Origin: DSUN01 sp035527715
Lineage (GTDB): Bacteria; Planctomycetota; PUPC01; DSUN01
Length of the DNA: 64,000 nucleotides
Direction of reading: 5' to 3'
Assembly (NCBI GenBank): GCA_035527715.1
Contig: DATKZY010000008.1
Coordinates: 1-64,000, forward strand
The notes under the pieces are model-generated. The model saw only the letters and a list, made by a program, of their open reading frames with translations, did no database searches and was not told the DNA's origin. The position numbers and the translations under genes are program-made. How positions within the stretch are numbered: position 1 is the stretch's first letter; every line of letters begins with the position of its first letter. Positions 28,092-36,900 of the stretch are shown piece after piece.

Positions 28092-30062
28092 TCACTCATC
28101 CACGACGACCATCTGGTGCAGCTCGAGGCGCGGGACGGTGAACTCGATGCGGCCCTTCGTGCGGGTGAAGGCGAGCGCCTTGCCCTCGGGCACGAGCGTG
28201 ACCCTGCGGGCCTTGAGCTTGAGCGACACGGGCACGTCGAGGAGGGGCACGATGTCCTCGATGACCTCGATGCCGCGGCCACGGGCGATGGGCACGGCGT
28301 AGAGGAGGTGGAGGACGTGCCGCCTATGCTCGGTCTGACGCAGCAGGCTCACGCGGCCGGCGCTGGGCAGGCCGACCTCGACGTCGAGGCGGCCGTAGGT
28401 GTCGGCGATGAGCCGCCACACGTAGTCGCGGGCGAGCTGCTGGCCCTTGTTGCGGTAGTTGGTGAACACGGGATGAGCGAAGTAGAGCACACGGCCCTTG
28501 CGAATCGCCGCGGGGTAGCCGGCCGGCTCGCTCGGCGGCGTGTGCTGGTGCGAGCAGAAGTGGCGGAACTCGCGGTTGAAGTAGGGCCGCCACGCCTCGG
28601 CCAGCACCTCGGCGTCCCTGACCTTCACGCGCTGCGCGCGCTCGTACATCACAAAGGGGTTCTCGACCAGGCCCTCGCGGGGCAGAGACGCCGCGCCCAC
28701 AATCTTCACGTAGTCCGGAAGCCAGGGGGAGGGGCCGAGGGGCTTGGCGCCCACGTCAATGAGGAACCGCGTGCCGGCCGCGTTCATGCCGCTGCGGCCG
28801 CTGAGGACCAGCGTGCCGCCGCCGACGATGAACGCCTTCACCTTGCGCAGTAGCGCCTTGTCGTCGAGCGTCACCTCGTCGGGCAGCACGAGCAGGCGAT
28901 AGCGGGCGAAGTCGGCCTCGGCGTCCACGACATCGAAGTTCACGTGGTTCTCGAGCAGGATGCGGGCGGCGCCGACGTCCGGGTCGTCGCTCCCGCGCCC
29001 TCGCTGGCCGACGGCTTCGACCGAGAGAACGGCGGCCTCGGAGACGGGCTTGGCGCCCTTGCACCATTCCTCGCGCGCCTCGACGTGGGCGAATGCCTCG
29101 CCGATGAGGCGATAGGTATCCTCGTCCATGTGGCCGTTGGGGTGAAGCTGGTCGCCGACGCAGCACTTGGCGCCCCAGGCGAGCATGGCGGCGCACTCGT
29201 AGCGGAGGGCGACGGGGTTCTTGTAGCCGCCGAACTCGCCCCAGGTGGTGTGGAACTTGCCGGTCATGCCCAGGAAGTCCATGCCCGTCGTCGCGCAGTA
29301 CTTGGCGGAGACGGGGAAGTGGTCGTAGCCCCAGCCGCCGGTGGGCAGCGATTCCAGCTCCAGGTGCGTGAAGTAGGGGAAGAGATCGCGGCGGCCGCGC
29401 GGGATATGGCCACTGTTGTGAAAGATGAGCAGGTCGGGCTTGATGGCGCGGATGGCGGCGGTCATGCGTTCGTAGTAGTTGAGCAGCACGCGGCGGGCGA
29501 ATGCCTGGCGGTCGTCGGCCTTCTCGGGGTCGAGGCCGGCGTCGGCCATCCCCGCGAGACACGCGGGGCAGCAGCACTCGCCCTGGTGAATGATGTCGAG
29601 CCAGGCGCCGTCGGCGTCGTAGTTGCGCACCATCTCCTCGGCCTGGGCGATGACGAGGTCGAGATAGGGCGAGTTGAAGCACATCTTCCGCCAGCCGGCC
29701 TTCAGCGGCGCCGCGCCGTGGCGGTTGCCTTCGGCGCCGACCTCGATCCACTCGGGATGCTGGCGGGCGCTCCGCTCGTCGAGGCCGACGCTCACGTAGA
29801 CGGGAATCTTGATGTCGTGGGCGTGGCACGCCTCGATCATCGCGCCCAGCAGGTCGAAGCTCAGCGACGGATGCATCTCCCCCACCTGCGTCGGATGATA
29901 CGACCAGCCGTGGTGGCCCTTCGAGAAGCAATTGATCGAATCCACCCGCCCCCGCTTGAGCATCGCCACGAACTGCTCGGGGTCGAAGCGCGAGCCGACG
30001 CCCGCGATGGCCTCCGACGTATGGAAGTCCAGATGCACCTGGCGGAAACGCAACTCGTCCAT
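28092..30062 (-). CDS. GHL6-type predicted glycoside hydrolase with beta-galactosidase-like trimerisation domain
   Basis: 656 residues, no signal peptide. The N-terminal TIM-barrel half fits the hypothetical glycosyl hydrolase 6 family: FRQVHLDFHTS, VDSINCFSKGHHGWSYHPT, IKIPVYVSVGLDE, GAWLDIIHQGECCCPACL and WGYDHFPVSAKY. Residues ~370-480 resemble the GH42-type trimerisation domain (YRLLVLPDEVTLDDKAL, GGGTLVLSG), followed by a small beta domain. Family members are linked to alpha-fucosidase-like or beta-galactosidase-like proteins, and activity is untested. ATG 30062 follows AGGAG. First gene of the operon that runs to 18454. Confidence 0.82.
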   Translation of the reverse strand: MDELRFRQVHLDFHTSEAIAGVGSRFDPEQFVAMLKRGRVDSINCFSKGHHGWSYHPTQVGEMHPSLSFDLLGAMIEACHAHDIKIPVYVSVGLDERSARQHPEWIEVGAEGNRHGAAPLKAGWRKMCFNSPYLDLVIAQAEEMVRNYDADGAWLDIIHQGECCCPACLAGMADAGLDPEKADDRQAFARRVLLNYYERMTAAIRAIKPDLLIFHNSGHIPRGRRDLFPYFTHLELESLPTGGWGYDHFPVSAKYCATTGMDFLGMTGKFHTTWGEFGGYKNPVALRYECAAMLAWGAKCCVGDQLHPNGHMDEDTYRLIGEAFAHVEAREEWCKGAKPVSEAAVLSVEAVGQRGRGSDDPDVGAARILLENHVNFDVVDAEADFARYRLLVLPDEVTLDDKALLRKVKAFIVGGGTLVLSGRSGMNAAGTRFLIDVGAKPLGPSPWLPDYVKIVGAASLPREGLVENPFVMYERAQRVKVRDAEVLAEAWRPYFNREFRHFCSHQHTPPSEPAGYPAAIRKGRVLYFAHPVFTNYRNKGQQLARDYVWRLIADTYGRLDVEVGLPSAGRVSLLRQTEHRRHVLHLLYAVPIARGRGIEVIEDIVPLLDVPVSLKLKARRVTLVPEGKALAFTRTKGRIEFTVPRLELHQMVVVDE

Positions 30063-30115
30063 ACTCGTTTCATCTCCTGGGAGCCATCGTGTGACCGGAG
30101 CCCTGACCGCGACCG

Positions 30116-30144
30116 ATGGTAGCCCGTCGTCCCGTCCGTGTCAA
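30116..30144 (-). promoter_or_regulatory. Predicted strong promoter of the GHL6-HzsA-RhaM operon
   Basis: On the minus strand a perfect TTGACA (30139-30144), 17 bp, TACCAT (30116-30121); start near 30109, 47 nt before ATG 30062. The three-armed repeat lies directly upstream. Confidence 0.65.
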
Positions 30145-30165
30145 CAACCGAACCGGGCGACAGGC

Positions 30166-30295
30166 CGACAGGCCGCCAATCCCCCCGCCCCCGCATTTGG
30201 CGGTCTGTAGGACAAGGCTGCATCACCGTAACAGATGGCTTAATCAGCACTTACGCGTCCCGCCACGTCCCTCGAAACCCCTCACAGGCCGCCAA
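30166..30295. repeat. Three-armed stem-loop repeat, copy 2
   Basis: Arm A (30166-30179, CGACAGGCCGCCAA) and arm B (30197-30210, TTGGCGGTCTGTAG) flank a 17-nt loop whose first 12 bases equal those of copy 1. One stem pair is T-A in copy 1 and C-G here, a compensatory change. Arm C is at 30282-30295. The gap 30063-30412 contains this repeat and the operon promoter, and no gene I can support. Confidence 0.72.
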
Positions 30296-30412
30296 CTGGC
30301 CTCACCGCAAGCCGCGCGATGCCATGCGGCAGCCTTCGGGGTGCCTCTGCGAAGCCCCGCCTTCGGCTCCGCCGCCCCGGTGATCAAGGTAATCAAGGGA
30401 GGCGTGCTCGAA

Positions 30413-33400
30413 CTACCTGCCTGGCAGCGCATCCACCCGCCCGCAGGAAGCGCAGACCACATTGGTCCCAGCATGTACGCGAAGGCCCCCACACCGGCAT
30501 CGATGCCTGGCAAGGACTCGGGGTGCTGTGAGCTGCAGGCAAGTCAGGAATCCGGCTGCAACGACCAGAAGAGCCCCGGAGATGGCATTCCCGGCGCTGA
30601 ACTGCCAGACGGCGAGACCGGCCGCAGCCAATGCACCGATGGTTCTGGTGGCGGTTGCCTGATGGTGCATGGCGCACAACAGCTCAGCACAGTCGCGGCG
30701 CTTGCCAGGGTCGACTTGACACTCAAGGAGGACCCCGAGGCATTCCTCCGCCTTCTTCCTGGCCCCGAACTGGAAGATGTGCTGGTACTGGTGAAGGCAG
30801 GCTTGCTTGAAGAGACAAGCTGCGAGGCCGAATCTGTTACCACACCGGCGGAAAAACGGCTCGGCCTTCCGAAGTAGTGCAGCGGTCGAACGAGGCCTCC
30901 CGTTACGCTCGAAGATGTCGGCCTGCTCGCAAAGCGAAGCTGCACATAGTTGGAACTGCTCCGCCCCTCGGGCTTCTTGTTCCACCAATTTCAGCAATGT
31001 GAGGGCTTCCTGCTGACGGCCGGCCATCTTCAGAATCATCGCGCGCCCGATCCTTACGGATAGAAGCTCGGTCATCATCCCCTGCGTTACGCAGAGCCTC
31101 TCAGCCTCCACGTACGCTTGCATGGCCTCGCGGACCTGCCCTAGCATCCCAAGGAATTGGGCCCGGTTGGCCAAGCACAAATGGAGGCCGTAGAGGTCAC
31201 CGATGCGACGACAGATTCCCTCGGGTTCTTGGAGCAGTTCCAGGCCCCGCCTTGGGGCCCCAGTCAACTGCACCGTGACAGCTGCCAGCTCGCTCAGGGT
31301 TCTTGCAAGGCTTTGCTCATCCCCGGTGCTGCGATAGATGCTGGCGCACTCACCCAGGACATCCCTGGCCACGGCGAACTGAAGTGTATCAAAAGAGAGC
31401 CTCGCGAGCCCCCGCAATGCGTCGGCCAGCCTCATTGCGTCGTGGTTACTTCTGGCCGTCTGCGCTTGCGCCTGGAAGACTTCATTGGCCTGGTCCGAGT
31501 AGCCTAGCCGCATGAAGAGGATACCGAGCGACTTGAGATTACGGCCCACGTTGAGCGCACCAGGCCAGATCGTGTGGTAAGCATCCGGAGCCCGACAGCT
31601 TAGTTCACGCTGGACCGTAATCCAGTACGCCAGCGCGTCCCCGGCACTGCCATGCCACAGAGCGTCCAATATGGTCAGGTCGCAGAGGCATTCGCGGAGC
31701 CGCTCCCATTGATCGCTGCGATGAAGGTGCCAAGGGAATTCCTCGGTTCTACGGTGGCAAGGCTGGCGTGCTGCGAAGAAGTCCGCTAAGACCGCGTGGG
31801 CAGTCTTCTCCTCCCTGTTGGTGGGCAGGTAGCGGCTTCGGACTCCCGCGCGGAGGTAGTCGTGGGCGAAGGTGACGAGGCCGGAGCGGGTGATGAAGCA
31901 GTGGTCGGCAGGGATGGCGAAGTGAGACCAGTGGCCGCGGGGGAGGGGCGCGCCCTCGGTGCCGAGGAGGTCGAGGAGTTCGGGTTCGGAGAGGCCGCGG
32001 CGGGCGGCCCAGAGGGCGGTCATGGCGTCGCGGACCAACCCAGGACGCTCGCGCTCGTAGTCCTGTTCGTAGCGGGCGAGGATTTTCTCGTAGAGTTCCG
32101 GGATGGTGCGCGCGGCGAGGTAGTGGCGGATGCGCTCGGAGAGCTGTTCGTGGCTGCCGAAGACGCGGAGTTCTTCGAGGAGGGCACGGAGGTAGAGGGG
32201 GTTGGCGGCCTGGGGTGCGGCGGCGATCTGGTCGGCAAGCGATGGGCTGAGGGCTTTGGTGTATTGGGCGAGGTAGCGGGTGATGAGGTCGCTTCGCTCG
32301 CTCGGGTTGAGCGGCTCGATGTCCAGGGTTGGCCAGCCTCGCTTGCGGAGGTCGTCGAGGGGGCGGCCGGGGAGGGTGGAGAGGAGGAGGCGGACGCCCG
32401 CCGGGACGACGGGCGGGAGCCAGACGAGGTCGGGCGCGCCGTCGCGGTCCTCGAGTTGATTGAGGGCGTCGAGGATGAGGATGATCCTGTGGGAAGACAC
32501 AGCCGAGAGCGGCTGTGCCACATCAGACACAGGCGGGACGCCTGTGCCACCGACGCCTGTGCCACCGACGCCTGTGCCACCGGAAAGTCGGGCCGCGGCC
32601 ATGTGGAGGGCGTTGGCGAAGGTGAGGCGCAAGGCGTCGGGCTTGTCGGGGATTTCGATCTTGAGGTCGAGGCGACGGTTGAATTCGCCGAGGATGCGGC
32701 GGAGCATGGCCGCCCAGTCGCTGCTGTAGGGCGAGGAGCCGATGAAGTGCATCAGGACCAGGTCGTCGGGATGCTTCTCGCGGTGGCGCAAAGCCCAGTT
32801 GGCGAGGAGGGCAGACTTGCCTGAGCCGGATTCGCCGAGGATGACGAGGGGCGGGCCGTCGCCCGCGGCGTGGGCGTCGAGCCTGTCGAAGTACTCCTGC
32901 CGGCCGATGTAGACGCCTGTGCGGCTCTGGGCGAATGCCTCGTGGTCCGCGGCGTCGCGGTCGAGTTGGCTCGGGGGCTCGGTCTCGGGGAACTCCTGGT
33001 TGATGGCGATGGTGAGGTCGTGGAGGACGAGTTCGCCGAGGTGCTGGGGGTCGCGGTACTGCTCGATGGCGAGGCGGCTGTCGCGGACCCGTTGCTTCAG
33101 GGCGGCGAGCTTGGCGCGCTTCGGGGGGTCCTCCTCGACGAAGTCGGCGCGCTGGGCAGTGGGCACGCGCTCGATGTAGGCGGGGTCGCGGAAGTAGAAG
33201 CAGGCGCGGTTGGCCATCGCGCGGTTGTTGAGGACGCCGTGGAGCATTTCGAGTTCGGTGACGCTCTTGGTGCGGTGCTCGGCGAGCCAGGGCTGCTGGG
33301 CGACCAGGTCGCCGGGGATGTCGTCGGGCACCCAGCCGTAGCGTTCGCCGAGGAGTCCGATGAAGAATGGGCGGCAGCGCTGGATTTCCTCGAGGCAGAT

Positions 33401-33622
33401 GGGCAGCACCTTGCCCTCGGCCTTCCGCTCGTCGGGGATGCCCCAGCGGAGGTCCACGTCGGCGAAGGCGACGCCGCGTGCCTCGCAGAGCTTGCGGAGT
33501 TGCGGGAAGATGCGCTTGACCAGCTCCTCGCGCTCGTCGTGCATGTCGCGGAAGGTGGAGGAGACGAAGACGCGGATGACCCGCGGCTTGAGGGTGACAG
33601 GCTCTGCACGGTCGTCAGGCAC
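30413..33622 (-). CDS. DUF4062-STAND NTPase with helical repeats, two membrane helices and a zinc ribbon
   Basis: 1069 residues. Residues 12-110 match DUF4062 (VIRVFVSSTFRDMHDEREEL, DLRWGI, CLEEIQRCRPFFIGLLGERYGW). A NACHT/STAND-type NTPase follows with Walker A GESGSGKS (~263-270) and Walker B ILILDALNQLED (~381-392), then winged-helix and solenoid/TPR-like helices (~640-980). Two hydrophobic segments lie at ~995-1035 and the end has a four-cysteine ribbon (CRCGG...CASCG). Proteins of this build act as signal-sensing switches, and bacterial STAND ATPases include antiphage defence proteins. Residues ~348-379 are encoded by a dispersed repeat. GTG 33622 has GGGAG 8 bp upstream. It stands alone, divergent from the kinase gene. 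Confidence 0.85.
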   Translation of the reverse strand: MPDDRAEPVTLKPRVIRVFVSSTFRDMHDEREELVKRIFPQLRKLCEARGVAFADVDLRWGIPDERKAEGKVLPICLEEIQRCRPFFIGLLGERYGWVPDDIPGDLVAQQPWLAEHRTKSVTELEMLHGVLNNRAMANRACFYFRDPAYIERVPTAQRADFVEEDPPKRAKLAALKQRVRDSRLAIEQYRDPQHLGELVLHDLTIAINQEFPETEPPSQLDRDAADHEAFAQSRTGVYIGRQEYFDRLDAHAAGDGPPLVILGESGSGKSALLANWALRHREKHPDDLVLMHFIGSSPYSSDWAAMLRRILGEFNRRLDLKIEIPDKPDALRLTFANALHMAAARLSGGTGVGGTGVGGTGVPPVSDVAQPLSAVSSHRIILILDALNQLEDRDGAPDLVWLPPVVPAGVRLLLSTLPGRPLDDLRKRGWPTLDIEPLNPSERSDLITRYLAQYTKALSPSLADQIAAAPQAANPLYLRALLEELRVFGSHEQLSERIRHYLAARTIPELYEKILARYEQDYERERPGLVRDAMTALWAARRGLSEPELLDLLGTEGAPLPRGHWSHFAIPADHCFITRSGLVTFAHDYLRAGVRSRYLPTNREEKTAHAVLADFFAARQPCHRRTEEFPWHLHRSDQWERLRECLCDLTILDALWHGSAGDALAYWITVQRELSCRAPDAYHTIWPGALNVGRNLKSLGILFMRLGYSDQANEVFQAQAQTARSNHDAMRLADALRGLARLSFDTLQFAVARDVLGECASIYRSTGDEQSLARTLSELAAVTVQLTGAPRRGLELLQEPEGICRRIGDLYGLHLCLANRAQFLGMLGQVREAMQAYVEAERLCVTQGMMTELLSVRIGRAMILKMAGRQQEALTLLKLVEQEARGAEQFQLCAASLCEQADIFERNGRPRSTAALLRKAEPFFRRCGNRFGLAACLFKQACLHQYQHIFQFGARKKAEECLGVLLECQVDPGKRRDCAELLCAMHHQATATRTIGALAAAGLAVWQFSAGNAISGALLVVAAGFLTCLQLTAPRVLARHRCRCGGLRVHAGTNVVCASCGRVDALPGR
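32491..32585. repeat. Dispersed repeat with two hairpins and a 15-bp triplication inside the STAND gene
   Basis: Hairpin 32498-32517 (CACAGCCG/CGGCTGTG, 4-nt loop), hairpin 32528-32546 (CACAGGCG/CGCCTGTG, 3-nt loop), then three exact tandem copies of GACGCCTGTGCCACC (32537-32581). It is translated in frame as GGTGV repeats just before the Walker B strand. Confidence 0.8.
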
Positions 33623-33678
33623 GGGCGTTTCTCCCGCACACGGTGCAGCGTGATGCCCTCGGTGCCTTGTGCAGTGTG

Positions 33679-33707
33679 ATTATAGGCCGGCCGGCCCGGA
33701 CGTGCAA
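33679..33707 (-). promoter_or_regulatory. Predicted promoter of the STAND NTPase gene
   Basis: On the minus strand TTGCAC (33702-33707), 17 bp, TATAAT (33679-33684); start near 33672, 50 nt before GTG 33622. Confidence 0.6.
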
Positions 33708-33830
33708 GGGGATCGAGCCCGTAACCAAAGTGGGGACAGATAAGTTGTAAGTTGTGGCCTGACCCCCGGGCGCGCAGAAGTGGTCGAGTCTGGCGAGTCT
33801 GGACGAGTCTGAGCGGAACGGATGCGGCTG

Positions 33831-33860
33831 TTGCAAAGCCGGGCGACGGGGCGCTATAAT
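33831..33860 (+). promoter_or_regulatory. Predicted promoter of the Ser/Thr kinase gene
   Basis: TTGCAA (33831-33836), 18 bp, perfect TATAAT (33855-33860); start near 33867, 36 nt before GTG 33903. Confidence 0.6.
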
Positions 33861-33902
33861 TGCGCGCGGTGAAGAGGCGACCTACCGGACGAGGGACACG
33901 CC

Positions 33903-36900
33903 GTGGCCAAGCTGATCGTCTCCTGCCCCAACTGCAACGGCAAGATGGCGGCGCCGGAGGGCGCGGAACGCTTCCGGTGCCCGACGTGCAAGACCGTGCT
34001 CTCGGCGCCGAAGCAGCCGGGCGACGACGTGTCGGTGACCCAGACGGCGACGATGACGTTCGCCGCGCCCGTCCCGCCGACGGAGGTAGCGCCCGCGCCG
34101 TCCGCTCCGCCCGCGCCGTCCCCTGCGCCCGGCCCTTCCGAGGCGACAAGCCCGGCCGCCCCCGAGCCTTCGCCGCCGCGGAAGCCTGCCGATGGCGGCG
34201 AGCTGGCCGTGGGCCAGCGGCTGGGCGGCTACACGATCACGCGCCTCGTCGGGCACGGCGGGATGGGCTCGGTGTACGAGGCGGTGCAGGAGGGGCTCAA
34301 GCGCCGCGTGGCCATCAAGGTGCTGCCCGAGGCCGCGGCACGCGACGCCGACTTCCTGGTGAACTTCAAGCGCGAGGCCCAGGCCATCGCCAAGCTGAAC
34401 CACCCGAACATCGTGCAGATCTTCGACATTGACGAGGACCGGGGGTATCACTTCTTCTCGATGGAGTACGTGGATGGGGAAAGCCTGGCCGACCGGCTGG
34501 AGCGGAAGGGCCGGCTCCCGCTGCCCGAGGCGGTGCAGATCGTCGCCCAGGCAGCCGTGGCGCTCGACTACGCGTGCGAGCGGATGCTCGTCCACCGCGA
34601 CATCAAGCCATCGAACCTCTTGCTGGCCGAGCGGGGCGGCGTGAAGGTGGCCGACCTCGGGCTGCTGAAGAGCCTGGAGGGGACGTCCGTGAGCATGGTC
34701 CGCGGCACGCACGGCGGCCCGCTCTACATGGCCCCCGAGTTCGCCAAGAACCCCCGACTGGTGGACTGCCGCTCCGACATCTACGCCCTCGGCGCCGTGC
34801 TCTTCCACGCCCTCACGGGGCGGCCGCCGTTCCGCGGCTCGAGCACCGCCGAGATCATCCTCCAGCACGCCGAGGCGCCCATGCCGTCGGCGCGGGCGCT
34901 CGCACCCGAGGTCCCCCAGAGCGTGGAGGGCTTGCTCAAGAAAATGTGCGCCAAGGACCCCGCCGAGCGCTTCCAGAACTACACGGAGCTGCTCGACGCG
35001 ATGCAGGCGCTCCTCAAGAGCACCGCCATCCGCCTGCCTCAGACCGACACCGGCTCGCCCACGGTGCGCAGGGGCGGCCGCAAGAGTGCGCTGCCCGTCG
35101 CCATCGCCGTGGCGGCGGCCGTGCTGGTCGTTGCCGGCCTCCTCATCGTCGTCGTGCCGCGTCTGGGGTCCGGCCGCTCCCAGGCCGTCGCTCCGGCCAC
35201 GAGCACCTCGCCCGAGCCCGAGAAGAGCCCCGCCCCGCCGCCCGAGAAGCCGACCCCACCCGTCGTCCCGGAGGAGAAGAAGGAACCCGAGGACAAAGGC
35301 AAGGATGTCGTCGAGCCGCCGAAGCCGAAGGAGAAGCCGCCGGAGCCGAAAGAGGAGCCGAAGGCAGAGCCCAAGGAGGAGCCCAAGGAGGCGCCGAAGA
35401 AGGGGGATGCGCCCGCCTGGGAGGCCCGGCTCGCCGAGGCGCGGAGGAGCGCCGGGGTCCTGGCGGCCGAGGGCCAGTTCGGCAAGGCCCTCACCGTCCT
35501 CGAGGAGCTGACGAAGGACAACGAGGACGCCGACCTCGTCAAGGCCGTGGCCGAGGCGAGGGCGGCGGTCCAGGCCCAGGCTGCCAAGGCCTACGAGGCC
35601 GTCGTCAAGAAGGCGGGAGCCCTCGCCGCCCAAGGCAAGCTCGACGAGACCCGTGCCGCCCTGCAAGCCGTCGTGGACACCTATGGCACCGACGCGGAAG
35701 TGGTGAAGGCCAAGGAGGCGGTGGACGCGATTGACCAGTTCAAGGAGAGCCAGGCCACGCTGGTCAAGGGCGTGGACGCGGCGCGCGCCACGGCCGACGC
35801 GACCGCGCGGCGCGCTGCCCGGCAGGCCGAGGTGGCCAAGGGCCTCCAGGGCGTTCAGGCTCTCCTCGAGAACTGGCAGTTCGACGAGGCGTTGGCGGAG
35901 CTGGGGAAGCTGAAGTTCGAGGACCCCGCCTTCGCCGCGCAGGTCGAGCAGCGCAAGGCCGCCACGGAGGCCCTGGCCACGTTCCGGGACGCCGTGGCCC
36001 GGCACATCAAGACCGCCGAGCCGCGGCTGCGCAAGAGCGACCTGCGGGTCAGCGGCCTCAATGGCGACCTCACCGATGCCGACAAGGAGGGCATCACCGC
36101 CGTGGTCACGGGCGGCGGGGGCCACGAGAAGGAGAAAACCCCCTGGGCGAAGCTCGCCGAGCCCACGGTCGAGCGCCTGACCCGGCTCCGCGGCATCGTC
36201 AAGCTCGGCGACCCCACGCAGCAGCTTGCCATCGGCTTCTGGTACCTCCTCCTCGGAAGCGACGAGAAGGCCAGGGCGACCCTCGCCCGCGCGGGCGAGT
36301 TGGGAGCCAAGACCGACGCGCTGAGGGAACCCGTCCAGCCCCCCGAGAAGGCCGAGAAGGAGGTCCAGGCAGCCCGCGCGTTCGCCGACACCCTCAAGCT
36401 CGTCCTCGAGGGGAAGTCGCGGGCCGCCGCCGCCGCCCTCGCCGGCTACAAGGAGAAGTTCGGCGACACCGATTACTATGTCGCGCAGGAGCGCCTCTAC
36501 GAGGTCGCTTCGGCCTACAAGCCCTACACGCCGCCCAGCGTCGCCGAAGTCCCGCCCGAGCCGCCCCCTGAGCCGAAACAGAAAGAACCCACACCCAAGC
36601 AGAAGCAGCCGGAGCCCAAAGAGAAGCAACCGGCGCCCAAGCAGAAGCAGCCGGAGCCCAAGCCCCCGCAGCCTGGCGACGAGGCAAAGGCGAAGGAGTG
36701 CTACGAGAGGGCCGCCACCGCTTTCCGCGCCCACCAGTTCGACGAGTGCAAGAAGCACCTCGCCGCGCTGAGGCAGGCGTCGCCCGCGAGCCGTCTGCTC
36801 TCGGACAAGAAGCTCACCCCCACGGTCGAGGCGATGCAGAAGGCCGTGGACGCACGCGGCCAGCTCCTGAAAGTGTCGCCCGGCACCCGAGGAGCCCACG

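Noticed and set aside
33786..33815. GAGTCTGG short repeats upstream of the kinase promoter
   Set aside because: Only three imperfect 10-bp copies; too weak to call an operator.
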